A DNA stretch of 64,000 nt, from the NCBI RefSeq assembly GCF_958431955.1, contig NZ_CAUASN010000005.1, positions 1-64,000 of the forward strand. The letters run 5' to 3'. The notes under the pieces are model-generated. The model was given only the letters and a program-made list of their open reading frames with translations. It ran no database searches and was not told where the DNA came from. The position numbers and the translations under genes were made by a program. This DNA comes from an uncultured Adlercreutzia sp. Lineage in GTDB: Bacteria > Actinomycetota > Coriobacteriia > Coriobacteriales > Eggerthellaceae. Positions 1 through 8,234 of this stretch are shown here, piece by piece. Within the stretch, counting starts at the first letter, position 1, and every line of letters begins with the position of its first letter.

Positions 1-530
1 GCACCACGCTCGACAACCTGAAGGCCGCCATCGGTGGCGAGACCGGCGCCTCCGCAAAGTACGCCGCCTTCGCCAAGGCCGCCAAGGAGCAGGGCTACGA
101 CCAGATCGCCCGCCTGTTCGAGGCCACCAGCGCCGCCGAGCAGATCCACATCGGCCTGGAGGCCGGCGTGATCGAGGAGATCGAGCCGGGCTATGAGCGT
201 CCTGCCGCTCCCGATGCCGAGGGCATCGCCACCGACCTGAACCTCATTGCCGGCGCCCTGGGCGAGATCTACGAGACCTCCGACATGTACCCGAGCTTCA
301 TCAAGGTCGCTCAGGAGGAGGGCAACAAGAAGGCCGAGTTCGTGTTCACCCGCGCCAAGCTCGCCGAGGCCGTGCATGCCGAGCTGTACATGGACGCCTA
401 CAACAACATCGACGCCCCCACCGACGAGGCCTACTACCTGTGCCCCATCTGCGGCTACATCCACAAGGGTGACGACTTCGAGAAGTGCCCCATCTGCTTC
501 ACCCCGGCCGACAAGTTCCGCAAGTTCTAA
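1..530 (+). CDS. rbr: Rubrerythrin, 5' end cut by window edge
   Basis: This is the C-terminal 175 residues of a rubrerythrin; the reading frame is open from base 3 and the true start lies before the window. Rubrerythrins are cytoplasmic non-heme diiron peroxidases that reduce hydrogen peroxide in anaerobes. The visible part has the end of the ferritin-like four-helix bundle, including EQIHI and a later AEAVHAEL helix with E and H ligand-type residues. It then has a rubredoxin-like domain with two CPIC knuckles (YLCPICGY and EKCPICFT) that would hold Fe(Cys)4. It ends in the usual way just after the second knuckle. A strong terminator follows immediately, so it is the last gene of its transcript. 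Confidence 0.95.
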   Translation, partial: TTLDNLKAAIGGETGASAKYAAFAKAAKEQGYDQIARLFEATSAAEQIHIGLEAGVIEEIEPGYERPAAPDAEGIATDLNLIAGALGEIYETSDMYPSFIKVAQEEGNKKAEFVFTRAKLAEAVHAELYMDAYNNIDAPTDEAYYLCPICGYIHKGDDFEKCPICFTPADKFRKF

Positions 531-556
531 TTCCGCAGCGGAAATACCACGCCACC

Positions 557-591
557 AAAGCGGCCGCCTCACCCCGAGGCGGCCGCTTTTT
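557..591. terminator. Strong intrinsic terminator after rubrerythrin
   Basis: A 14-bp perfect stem (557-570 pairs with 576-589, loop ACCCC) is followed by a run of T to 591. It terminates rubrerythrin on the plus strand. The stem also contains the last codons and stop of the convergent LysR gene, which ends at 569, so the hairpin is shared between terminator and coding sequence. Confidence 0.9.
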
Positions 592-1477
592 CGTTCTCCG
601 TCGCCAGCTGCTCGCGTACGAGGTCGCAGAATAGGCGGGCGGCCGGGGTGAGCCAGTGGGTCTTGCGGTGGCCGAGGTAGACGGGGAAGATGCGCTTGCC
701 GAAGGGGTCGGGAATCTCGACGAAGGTGCCGCGCGCCAGCTCGTCGGCGACGGCGAAACGGGGGAAGACGGAAAAGCCCATGCCCATGGAGACGAGGCGC
801 TTGATGGCCTGGGAGCTCCAGAGCTCCATCGTCTCGGCGAGCATCACGCCGCGCGCGTCCAAGGTTCGCTCGAGGGCGATGCGGAACACGTTGTCGGGCT
901 CGTCGATGATGAAGGGAAGCTCCGCCCGCTGCCCCGCGGACTGGAAATCGGGGAGGGGTACGCCCGGCGCGGCCACGAGGGCCGTGCGGATCTGCCCCAC
1001 CTCTTCGATGGAGAAATCCTCGGGCTGCCAGTCGAAGGCGTAGGTGAGCCCCAGATCGCAGGAGCCGTCGCGCAGGTTCTCGGACACCCGGGCGCAGGTG
1101 CGGTCGCGCAGACGCAGCGCCACGCCTGGGGCGCGCTCGCGAAACGCGGCGATCACCTCGTCGAGCGCATAGCACAGAAGCGTCTCGGCCATATCGACCC
1201 GCAGCGTGCCCTGCAGCGCCGTCTCCTCTGTGCCGAGGGCGGCCAGGCGGTCGGCGGCGGCGATGATCTCGGCGGCCTGGGCAAGCGCCTCGGCTCCTTT
1301 CTGCGTGAGCACCATGCGGCGCCCGATGCGCTCGAACAGCGGCAATCCCAAGTCGCGTTCTAGTTGCTTGATGTGCACCGTCACCGTCGATTGGGTGTAG
1401 CCGAGCCGGTCGGCAGCCTTGGCGTAGGTGCCGCAGGCCACGACGGCCTGGAAGGTGCGCAGGCATTTGATATCCAC
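569..1477 (-). CDS. LysR family transcriptional regulator
   Basis: A 302-residue LysR-type regulator. The N-terminal winged helix-turn-helix (residues about 1-60) has the typical pattern LRTFQAVVACGTYAKAADRLG followed by TQSTVTVHIKQLE. The remainder is a periplasmic-binding-protein-like effector domain. I chose the GTG at 1477 (V-D-I-K-C-L) because AAGGAG lies seven bases upstream; a longer frame to 1522 has no such site. It is divergent from an LysE/RhtB-type exporter, and such pairs usually mean that the regulator controls the exporter in response to its substrate. The effector is unknown. The last seven codons lie inside the rubrerythrin terminator. Confidence 0.9.
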   Translation of the reverse strand: MDIKCLRTFQAVVACGTYAKAADRLGYTQSTVTVHIKQLERDLGLPLFERIGRRMVLTQKGAEALAQAAEIIAAADRLAALGTEETALQGTLRVDMAETLLCYALDEVIAAFRERAPGVALRLRDRTCARVSENLRDGSCDLGLTYAFDWQPEDFSIEEVGQIRTALVAAPGVPLPDFQSAGQRAELPFIIDEPDNVFRIALERTLDARGVMLAETMELWSSQAIKRLVSMGMGFSVFPRFAVADELARGTFVEIPDPFGKRIFPVYLGHRKTHWLTPAARLFCDLVREQLATENEKAAASG

Positions 1478-1549
1478 GATGGTTCTCCTTTTCGGCGCGC
1501 TTTGCGGGGGGGTCGGCCCCACCGCGCGCAGGCTCCAGCATACGCAACA

Positions 1550-1566
1550 TTGATCGATTTAGTCAA
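1550..1566. promoter_or_regulatory. LysR-type operator candidate (TTGA-N9-TCAA)
   Basis: Between the divergent LysR and exporter genes there is a TTGA-N9-TCAA palindrome, which fits the T-N11-A core expected of LysR boxes. It lies in an AT-rich stretch about 75 bases upstream of the regulator start and 85 upstream of the exporter start. Binding is inferred. Confidence 0.45.
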
Positions 1567-1651
1567 ACATATTCTTCTCAATCATTCGTTATACAAATGC
1601 TTCATGGCGTCCTATGCTAGAGCCAACGGAAACAACGGAAGGAGAGCGCCC

Positions 1652-2272
1652 ATGGAGGCAGCGGAAATGACGATAGCGGCCACCCTGGCGGGGCTGGCGT
1701 TCTACTGCTTTGTGCAGGGCATCACCCCGGGGCCGGCGAACCTCTGCTCGCTGGCGACGACGCTGCGCTACGGTCGGACGCTTGCGCTGCGCCAGTGGTA
1801 CGGGCTCATCGCCGGCTTCTACGCGGTGTCGTTCGCCTCGGTGCTGGTCGTGTGGACCGTAGGCCAGGTGGCGTCGGGCCTGATGGGGTGGCTCACCGTG
1901 GCGGGCGCGGTCTACGTGCTCTGGCTCGCCTGGACCATGGTGGCGCCCCGCCGGGAGGGGCACGCGCTATACGAGGCGAAGCCCACGGCGGCCTCGGGCT
2001 TCCTCTTGCAGATCACCAACGTGAAGATACTGGTGCTGTGCCTGACGGCGCTGTGCTCCTACGTGCTTCCCCTGAGCGACCACCCGCTGGCGCTGGCGGC
2101 TGCGGGGCTGGTGCTGCCCCTCATCGGCGTCGGCTGCAATCTGGCTTGGATATACGCGGGCGAGCTTCTGCGGTCGTTCTACGAGCGGCATCGCCGCCGC
2201 GTGGACGGGGCGATGGCCGCCTCGCTTGCACTGTGCGCCGCGACCATGGTGGCGCCCCTGCTCGGAAGCTAG
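1652..2272 (+). CDS. LysE/RhtB family amino-acid exporter
   Basis: A 206-residue inner-membrane protein of the LysE/RhtB exporter family, which exports amino acids or related small metabolites. The N-terminal helix carries the family signature around FVQGITPGPANL. About six hydrophobic segments follow, and the polar kink QITNVK at mid-protein matches the conserved N-P/K region of the family. The length is normal for the family. The ATG at 1652 was chosen because GGAAGGAG lies eight bases upstream; a much longer in-frame extension overlaps the divergent regulator and is not credible. It is divergent from a LysR gene that probably controls it. The substrate cannot be told. Confidence 0.85.
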   Translation: MEAAEMTIAATLAGLAFYCFVQGITPGPANLCSLATTLRYGRTLALRQWYGLIAGFYAVSFASVLVVWTVGQVASGLMGWLTVAGAVYVLWLAWTMVAPRREGHALYEAKPTAASGFLLQITNVKILVLCLTALCSYVLPLSDHPLALAAAGLVLPLIGVGCNLAWIYAGELLRSFYERHRRRVDGAMAASLALCAATMVAPLLGS

Positions 2273-2313
2273 CGCACGACGGCAACAGGCGCGAAACGAG
2301 TTGCGGGAGCTTC

Positions 2314-2462
2314 TTTTGGCTTAGAAATCACGGTTTTGTTACCAAAAGCCACGCGGAGAGGGCGCTGGGTAATACAGATGCGGCCGTTTCCCCAGGTGGC
2401 GTATTACGCCGGACGCGATTTTGCGCCCGCGCAGTAACAAAAGCGTCGATTCCAAGCCAAAA
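2314..2462. repeat. Dispersed palindromic element, copy A
   Basis: A 149-bp element in the 318-bp gap between the exporter and the SDR gene. The left arm (2314-2343) and right arm (2434-2462) are inverted repeats matching at 24 of 29 positions; the arm starts TTTTGGCTT and ends GTTTTGTTACC. Two internal boxes, GTAATAC at 2369-2375 and GTATTAC at 2401-2407, start 32 bases apart and here face each other. The same architecture recurs at 24055-24199 and 28220-28375. It has no coding capacity. It could be a miniature transposable element, a structured RNA or a protein-binding site. Confidence 0.8.
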
Positions 2463-2529
2463 TACGCGAAATTTAGTTCAGGAGGGAAACAGGTGCCGAG
2501 GGACGGCCGCTTTCAGGGGAGCGGCCTCG

Positions 2530-2535
2530 TATGAT
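2530..2535 (+). promoter_or_regulatory. -10 box TATGAT before the SDR gene
   Basis: TATGAT followed directly by GGGG, 55 bases before the SDR start. It matches the TATAATGGGG pattern seen at several other promoters in this window. No good -35 box was found. Confidence 0.4.
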
Positions 2536-2590
2536 GGGGAAGTTGCCTATTCGCCGGGCAGAGGGCCCGGATGCGTGAAAGGACTTCCCC

Positions 2591-3388
2591 ATGAGACTGC
2601 AGGATAAAGTGATAGTTGTGACGGCGGCCACGCGCGGTATCGGAGCGGCCATTGTGAAGGCGTGCGCCCAGGAGGGGGCGACCGTCTACATCGGCGCCCG
2701 CAACACGGAGCGCGCCCAGGCCGAGGCCGACGAGATGACGGCGGCCGGCCTTGCAGTGAAATGCGTGTACAACGACGCGTCCAAGCCCGACAGCTACCAG
2801 TCGATGATCGACACGGTGGTGGCTGCCGAGGGGCGCATCGACGGGCTTGTGAACAACTTCGGCGGCACGAACCCCGCCGAGGACAAGGACCTGCTGAGCA
2901 CCTCCTACGAGCACTTCCTCGCCGGGGTGGACGCGAACGTGGGCAGTGTGTTCCTCGGCTGCCAGGCGGCCGCGCGCGAGATGGCGAAGACCGGCGGCGG
3001 CTCCATCGTGAATATCAGCTCCATCGCCGGCAGCGTGCCCGACATCAGCCAAATCGCCTATGGCACCTCCAAGGCGGCCATCAACCACATGACGAAGTCC
3101 ATGGCGGTGCAGCTGGCCAAGTCGAACATCCGCGTGAACGCCGTGGCGCCCGGCATGACCGCCACCGATGCCGTGGCCGACAACCTCTCCGAGGAGTTCA
3201 AGCAGTTCTTCCTGCGCCACATTCCGCTCGGGCGCATGGCCGACCCGGCCCACATCGCCGCGGCCGTGGTGTACTTCCTCGGCGACGAGAGCGCTGCCAC
3301 CACCGGCCAGCTCATCGAGGTGGCCGGCGGCTTCGGCCTGGCCACGCCCATCTACGCCGACGCCATGGACGCCGCCGTGGCACGATAG
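2591..3388 (+). CDS. Short-chain dehydrogenase, probable 7alpha-hydroxysteroid dehydrogenase
   Basis: A 265-residue classical SDR, with AAAGGA seven bases before the ATG. The cofactor loop is TAATRGIG (residues 11-18), a TG-to-AA variant of the glycine motif. Arg37 follows the second strand (IGAR), which favours NADP(H). The catalytic set is Ser144, Tyr157 and Lys161 (YGTSK). Several blocks (VNNFGG, DISQIAYGTSKAAIN, PGMTATDAV, GGFGLATPI) match what I remember of clostridial 7alpha-hydroxysteroid dehydrogenases such as that of Clostridium scindens, which oxidise the 7-hydroxyl of bile acids. Bile acid as substrate is therefore likely but inferred. It appears to be transcribed alone; no bai genes are nearby. 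Confidence 0.8.
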   Translation: MRLQDKVIVVTAATRGIGAAIVKACAQEGATVYIGARNTERAQAEADEMTAAGLAVKCVYNDASKPDSYQSMIDTVVAAEGRIDGLVNNFGGTNPAEDKDLLSTSYEHFLAGVDANVGSVFLGCQAAAREMAKTGGGSIVNISSIAGSVPDISQIAYGTSKAAINHMTKSMAVQLAKSNIRVNAVAPGMTATDAVADNLSEEFKQFFLRHIPLGRMADPAHIAAAVVYFLGDESAATTGQLIEVAGGFGLATPIYADAMDAAVAR

Positions 3389-3489
3389 GGTGCTGCTTAC
3401 CGCAGCGCGCGCATATCCAACGTAGGGGATGGCTTCAGCCGTCCCGCCCTTCAGCCTGCACGGCATCGCCTTGCGTCATCCAAAACCAA

Positions 3490-3520
3490 GGGTCCCGCAA
3501 GCATATTGCCTGCGGGACCC
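3490..3520 (-). terminator. Intrinsic terminator of the flavoprotein gene
   Basis: A perfect 10-bp stem (3490-3499 with 3511-3520, 11-base loop). On the minus strand it is followed by TTGGTTTTGG, a weak T-rich tract, which fits termination of the flavoprotein gene ending at 3577. It may also stop SDR transcription from the other side, where no T tract is present. Confidence 0.65.
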
Positions 3521-3576
3521 TGCTCGATTATGCGGCGCGACGGGGAGGGAGGCGCGCGCCGCTGTATCGCGAATCG

Positions 3577-5304
3577 TTAGGCGAGGCTCGCCACGTATTC
3601 GGCGGTGAACTTACCCTGGGTGACGGCGAAGGCGATGGAAACGCCGCACAGTGCCGTGGTGTACTGAATACCGAAACGGCTGCCCGCGGTGTTTCCGGCG
3701 GCGAACAGACCGGGAATGGGGCGGAAGGTCTCGCGCGCGAGCACCTGGCCGTTCTCGTCGATGGCCACGCCCGATGTGTTGCAGAGCATGCCGCCCAGGG
3801 ATTTTTCGCCCTTGTAGGCGTAGTAGGGCGGCTGGTTCACGGCGAACATGAGCGACTTCTCCTTGCCGAAATCCTCATCGAGACCCGTGGCGCACAGTTC
3901 GTTGTAGCGTTCGATGGAGGCAACGAAATTGTCCAACGTCTCTCCCTCGTAGCCTAGATAGCCGCCGAGTGTTGCATAGTCGTCGGCAGCGTAGACGACA
4001 GGATTAGTGTCGGCGCCCGAGCCCTCGGCGCCACCAGCAACGGCCGCCTCCAGCAGGGCCGGAAGCCCGTCCATGCCGCCATTGGGATAGTCGATGCCCA
4101 TGTGGCATGCCGGTTGGGCCTTGATCAGCGCCTCGTAGTTGCTATCGAACACATTGGCGACCGGTCCCTGGGGTTGGAGCGCGCCTGCATAGGCCGCCCA
4201 TTCCATAAAGCCGAATCCCTCGTTGCAGTACCGCTTGCCGTCGGCGTTGATCCAGAGCGAGGCGGCCGACCCCAACGGATCCGTGGGGCTGTCGCAGGGG
4301 TAGTAGTAATCGCCGCCCATGGAAGACTGGTACGGATCCAGCTGCCCGCCGGCCCAGTAGCACAGTTTCAGGCCGTCGCCCTGATAACCGGAGCTGATGA
4401 TCTCGCCGTCGTCGCCGATCATGTTGGTGATCTGGCACAGCAGTTCTTTGGCCATTTCCTGGTTGCCAGAGTAGTCGCCGGCGGCTACGATGACGCCCTT
4501 GGAGGCCGCCACCTTAACGTAGGAGCCGTCCTCCTTCTGGCCGATAGCGCCGGTAACGGCTCCGTCGGCATCGGTGGTCAGCTGCTGCGCGGGGCAGCCC
4601 CAATAGATCTGCGCGCCCGCGTCCAGGCCTACCTGCAGTAAGTTGCCGAGAATCTTCTCCTGGACAGGCATGGTGGAAGCGGTGCCGATATAGGTGCCCA
4701 AGCCGTTCTTGAAGGTCGTGTAAGACTCATCGGTGGGGTAGAACTGGATCTCCAGAGCGTCGCGCTCCTCCTGGGTAAGGCAGTCGATGTACCAGTCGAA
4801 GGCCTCGCCGCACGTGTTGGTGAATTTGCGGGCCAGGGCGGCGTTGGATCGGTTTGCCGCGCGAAGCTGCCAATTGTTGAGGAACTCAATGGGGTCAACC
4901 CCGCTCACGCCGCGCTCGCGCAAGAATTCGGAGTTGATATGGCCGAAATGCCCCATACCCAGGCACGTGTGATTGTCTTCAGGATGCGCTTCCATGGCGA
5001 TGACCTTCGCGCCCGCCTCGGCGGCCGCGCGGAAAGCTGCGCATCCGCTAAAGCTGAGGCCGATAACGAGCACGTCGCAGTCAGCCGTCTCGGCGATGGC
5101 GTCCTCTGCGATAGGCTCGGGAGCTGTGCGCCAGCTGCTCGCGGCCGCCGATGATCCCGCCGTGCCCGTGGCGTTATCAGACGAGCCGCTGGTGGCGGGG
5201 GCGGACGGTGCGCAGCCGAACATGCCGGCGGCGGCGAGCCCCGCAGCTCCGATGCCCGCACCTTTCAAAAAATTACGACGCGTGCATTTCTGGGTGTCTT
5301 CCAT
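3577..5304 (-). CDS. Tat-exported FAD-dependent reductase (fumarate reductase/FAD_binding_2 family)
   Basis: A 575-residue flavoprotein lipoprotein. The N-terminus has a Tat motif (R9-R10-N-F-L-K), a hydrophobic stretch and a lipobox ending at Cys31 (MFGC), so it should be folded in the cytoplasm, exported and lipid-anchored outside. A low-complexity Ser/Ala linker follows. The FAD-binding Rossmann segment (about residues 73-105) reads VLVIGLSFSGCAA, a variant GxSxSG instead of GxGxxG. The C-terminal FAD motif (GLFAAGNTAGSRFG) fits the fumarate/urocanate reductase superfamily. No heme or FMN domain is present, so electrons must come from a separate carrier. The acceptor is unknown. A membrane LuxR regulator is divergent from it. 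Confidence 0.85.
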   Translation of the reverse strand: MEDTQKCTRRNFLKGAGIGAAGLAAAGMFGCAPSAPATSGSSDNATGTAGSSAAASSWRTAPEPIAEDAIAETADCDVLVIGLSFSGCAAFRAAAEAGAKVIAMEAHPEDNHTCLGMGHFGHINSEFLRERGVSGVDPIEFLNNWQLRAANRSNAALARKFTNTCGEAFDWYIDCLTQEERDALEIQFYPTDESYTTFKNGLGTYIGTASTMPVQEKILGNLLQVGLDAGAQIYWGCPAQQLTTDADGAVTGAIGQKEDGSYVKVAASKGVIVAAGDYSGNQEMAKELLCQITNMIGDDGEIISSGYQGDGLKLCYWAGGQLDPYQSSMGGDYYYPCDSPTDPLGSAASLWINADGKRYCNEGFGFMEWAAYAGALQPQGPVANVFDSNYEALIKAQPACHMGIDYPNGGMDGLPALLEAAVAGGAEGSGADTNPVVYAADDYATLGGYLGYEGETLDNFVASIERYNELCATGLDEDFGKEKSLMFAVNQPPYYAYKGEKSLGGMLCNTSGVAIDENGQVLARETFRPIPGLFAAGNTAGSRFGIQYTTALCGVSIAFAVTQGKFTAEYVASLA

Positions 5305-5412
5305 GGTTCCCTCCTTGGATTGGTGGTAGACGAGGTGCCCGAATCGGCGGCCTCGCTTTCCATCATCGGTGCACGGGGGCGTTCTGCCTATACTCGAAAC
5401 AAGGTAAACTCC

Positions 5413-5450
5413 TAACGAGAACCAGGTATTTTTCTCGTATGACCTCGTTA
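5413..5450. promoter_or_regulatory. Inverted repeats between flavoprotein and LuxR genes
   Basis: The divergent promoter region contains TAACGAG at 5413-5419, TTCTCGT at 5432-5438 and CTCGTTA at 5444-5450. The first is a perfect 7-bp inverted repeat of the third, and its ACGAGAA part (5415-5421) pairs perfectly with the second. It is a likely site for the LuxR-type regulator next to it; this is inferred from position. Confidence 0.4.
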
Positions 5451-5511
5451 TTTCAGGTTAATCAGGTAGGATGAAGATAGAGTGACGTTGCTAATGATGG
5501 GGAGGGATTTC

Positions 5512-6936
5512 GTGATTCGCCGACAAGAAGCTGCTCGGGCGGCGGCTTTGTTTTTGTCATTCGCTGCCTTTTTCATGACGTGTCCGCTGACTCTGTGGGA
5601 TGCTGCGCTTTTCGCCCAGATCTCTATCGATCGCGCGGTGGAGGTCCTTGCGATTAACGGACTGACGGCAACAAGTGCCGTGCTGGCGATAGGCGCGGGG
5701 CTGTGGTCGATGGCCCGAGATTCCGTGCGCATGATGCCCGCTGCGACGGTGCTGGGAGGAGTGGCCTATGCCTTGGGAGGGTCGGCCTATGCGCTCGTGC
5801 AGACGCTTGCCCTGCCGGTCGGCCCGGCTGGCATCTGCGTTATCAGCGTCGCTATGGGTTTTGGATTAGCGATGCTCGTGCCTGGTTGGTGTCGCGTTCT
5901 CTGTCCGTTTGGGCTGAAACGCTCACTTCTGGGCATGAGCATCGCATGCGCGATGGCGACATTCGCCGAGCTTGGCTTCGAAGCCGGTCTTCTGCCAGCG
6001 TGCGAAGGGGCATTCGCCGTACTTCTGTGGCTCGGTGTCGCCGGTCCGGTTTGGAGCGCCTGCAAGGGAGTTGGGGAAATCCCTGCCGTTGACGACACGG
6101 TAGCAGATCACCTGTGGGAGTCTATGCGCACTATGGTGCTCAATCCGTGCCTGGGCCTGTTCCTGTTTCTCTTTGTCATGAGCGCGCGGGAATTCGTGTT
6201 CATGGAATATGAGCACATTGGGGCAATCTCGGTCATAGGCGCCGCGGGAATTGCCGTCGTTCTCGTGCGGTTTTGGCCGCGTTTTTCGCTCGGCACCGTT
6301 TACCGGACGCTTCTGCCCAGTGCGGCCGCATTTTTCATCGTGCTGAGCAGCTTTCCCGTTGGCAGTGTCTCGTTTGGCGCGGGGTTCCTCGTGTCTCATA
6401 TTCTCATGGCTGTCATCGCCCTGCTTGCCCTGGCGTCGTTGTGCGCGGTGGCGCGGGCTGGAGAATTCTCCTCAGTGTTCGTGGGTTCCATATTGTGCGT
6501 GGCGACAAGCCTCGCAGTGTTGCTCGGCACCAACGTGGCGCAGGTTGTTCCCGACGACGATGCTCTCGGCGCCATCCTCCTCGTGTGTGCGATGGCTTAT
6601 TTCGTTTATGTGCTCGCCTCGCCCTTGGTCGACTACCATCGTCTGCTTCGGGAGGGAGAGGAAGGGGAAGAGGTGCGCGAAAGGGACGGTCTGTCGCAAC
6701 CTCACAGTGACGTTCTATGCGCCGCTTTGGCCGAGGAGCGGAACCTATCGGCACGCGAGAGGGAGATTTTGCCCTATATAGCTCGCGGGCACCGCCCTGC
6801 CTACGTGGCCGATATGCTCTGCATCTCCGAACATACGGTGCGCACCCACCTGCGGAACATATACCGCAAACTGGGAGTAGGGTCTCGTGAAGAGCTCATC
6901 CAGCTTGTCGAGAACGTGCAGAGCGCAAATAGGTAG
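5512..6936 (+). CDS. Membrane-bound LuxR family regulator
   Basis: A 474-residue protein with about twelve hydrophobic segments over residues 1-380 and a C-terminal LuxR/GerE helix-turn-helix (LSAREREILPYIARG, then ISEHTVRTHLRNIYRKLG). This architecture is common in Eggerthellaceae, where such genes sit beside respiratory reductase genes and are thought to sense the substrate through the membrane part. I prefer the GTG at 5512, which has GGGGAGGG just upstream, over earlier in-frame starts at 5482 or 5494. It is divergent from the Tat flavoprotein gene and probably controls it. By eye its GC content is lower than that of the housekeeping genes around it. Confidence 0.85.
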   Translation: MIRRQEAARAAALFLSFAAFFMTCPLTLWDAALFAQISIDRAVEVLAINGLTATSAVLAIGAGLWSMARDSVRMMPAATVLGGVAYALGGSAYALVQTLALPVGPAGICVISVAMGFGLAMLVPGWCRVLCPFGLKRSLLGMSIACAMATFAELGFEAGLLPACEGAFAVLLWLGVAGPVWSACKGVGEIPAVDDTVADHLWESMRTMVLNPCLGLFLFLFVMSAREFVFMEYEHIGAISVIGAAGIAVVLVRFWPRFSLGTVYRTLLPSAAAFFIVLSSFPVGSVSFGAGFLVSHILMAVIALLALASLCAVARAGEFSSVFVGSILCVATSLAVLLGTNVAQVVPDDDALGAILLVCAMAYFVYVLASPLVDYHRLLREGEEGEEVRERDGLSQPHSDVLCAALAEERNLSAREREILPYIARGHRPAYVADMLCISEHTVRTHLRNIYRKLGVGSREELIQLVENVQSANR

Positions 6937-7036
6937 CCGCTTGAATTGCGAGCGAAAAGCGGTCGCCGGCTTTCCCGGGTTTGCCCGATGTCCTTCAACC
7001 CAACGTAGGGGCGGCGCGCGGCGGCCCTCGGGCGTC

Positions 7037-8011
7037 CTAGCAGCGGAAGCGCTTGCGCCAGGTAGCCGGCGAGCAGCCCTGTTCGCGGGTGAAGGCGGTG
7101 GTGAAGCTGCTCGGCCGCGGATAGCCCACCGCGCGCCCGATCTCGGCGAGGGGCATATCGGTGCCAGCAAGCAAATCGGATGCGCGACTCATGCGCAGCT
7201 GTCGCAGATCCTCGGCCACTCCGCGCCCCGTTTCCGCCTTGTAGACGGCGGCGAGGCGCGTGCGGCTCACGCACAGCTCGCGGGCGATGGAATCCAGAGT
7301 CAGGGGAGCGTCAAGATGCTGCTCCATGATGGCATGGGCCTCGTGGATGAGCTGCGCCGCCGTGCGCGTCCCCTCGGCGCGAGCGGCCCACGCGGCGCCC
7401 TCCGCCGTCTCTATCAGGCAAGCGACTGCCTCGGCCATGAGCGCCGCAAGGCGAAAGCCGGTGGCCGGCGCATTGGCCGAGCGCGCATCCAGCCGATTGA
7501 GCATGGCGCTCACGTGGGGTGCTCTCAAGGGCAGCGACGACTCGGTGAGACGCTCGAGCAGCTCGTCGGCGCCGGTTCCCTGATCGCGGGCCACCTGCTC
7601 GATGAAGCGCGGGGTGAAGCAGAGCGAGCGCGAGGCGTAGGCGCAGCCAGGTTTCAGCTGGTAGGAATAGGAGCCGGCCCCCTGACGGTACATGACCAGA
7701 TCCGACGCGTCGGTAGGGAAGGTGGGGTAGGGCATCGTCTCCAGGCTGCTCGGCGACATGGAGCCGAGGCAGAAATAGCCCGGTCCGCAGCTGGTGAGGC
7801 TCGATCCGTCACTCACCGTCAGATCGAGTACAGTGACCAGGCAATCGCGACCCAGGCCGGTCATCCAGGCGCTGCCGGAGCCCCGTGCGGGATCAAGCTG
7901 CGACACCACCCCGCACCGTCGTGCCTGCGGTTCCATCTGCAGCGTCTCGAGCTGCGACACGAAAAGATGGTGCAGGTTCTCGTCGATGTTCGCGAGTGCT
8001 GGGGCCTTCAT
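7037..8011 (-). CDS. AraC family transcriptional regulator
   Basis: A 324-residue AraC-type activator. The C-terminal ~100 residues form the double helix-turn-helix: LTLDSIARELCVSRTRLAAVYK is the first, and AEIGRAVGYPRPSSFTTAFTRE is the second. The N-terminal domain is not recognisable. The start is uncertain: the ATG at 8011 has GGGAAGG close upstream, another in-frame ATG lies at 8032, and a TTG at 8062. It is divergent from the ECF transporter operon. AraC regulators next to YbtP/YbtQ-like transporter genes (YbtA in yersinia) respond to siderophores, so a metal-uptake role is a reasonable guess. Confidence 0.85.
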   Translation of the reverse strand: MKAPALANIDENLHHLFVSQLETLQMEPQARRCGVVSQLDPARGSGSAWMTGLGRDCLVTVLDLTVSDGSSLTSCGPGYFCLGSMSPSSLETMPYPTFPTDASDLVMYRQGAGSYSYQLKPGCAYASRSLCFTPRFIEQVARDQGTGADELLERLTESSLPLRAPHVSAMLNRLDARSANAPATGFRLAALMAEAVACLIETAEGAAWAARAEGTRTAAQLIHEAHAIMEQHLDAPLTLDSIARELCVSRTRLAAVYKAETGRGVAEDLRQLRMSRASDLLAGTDMPLAEIGRAVGYPRPSSFTTAFTREQGCSPATWRKRFRC

Positions 8012-8234
8012 GATCCTTCCCGTCGTTTCCATTCCGTCCGAAGTTCTTTCGCATTCGTCCAAAAGTTAACCATCAATAACATTCATATCAGATCGCATGA
8101 TAAATTAGCCGACTGAAACTTTCAAGAAGAGCACGGCGGTGCGGCGGGGGAGTGCCTGCGAACGTCGATGCACGCGGCGAAAGGGAAGTCGGAACGTGGA
8201 AGGTACACTGGATCGGGGTGAGGGGGCGCCCTGT

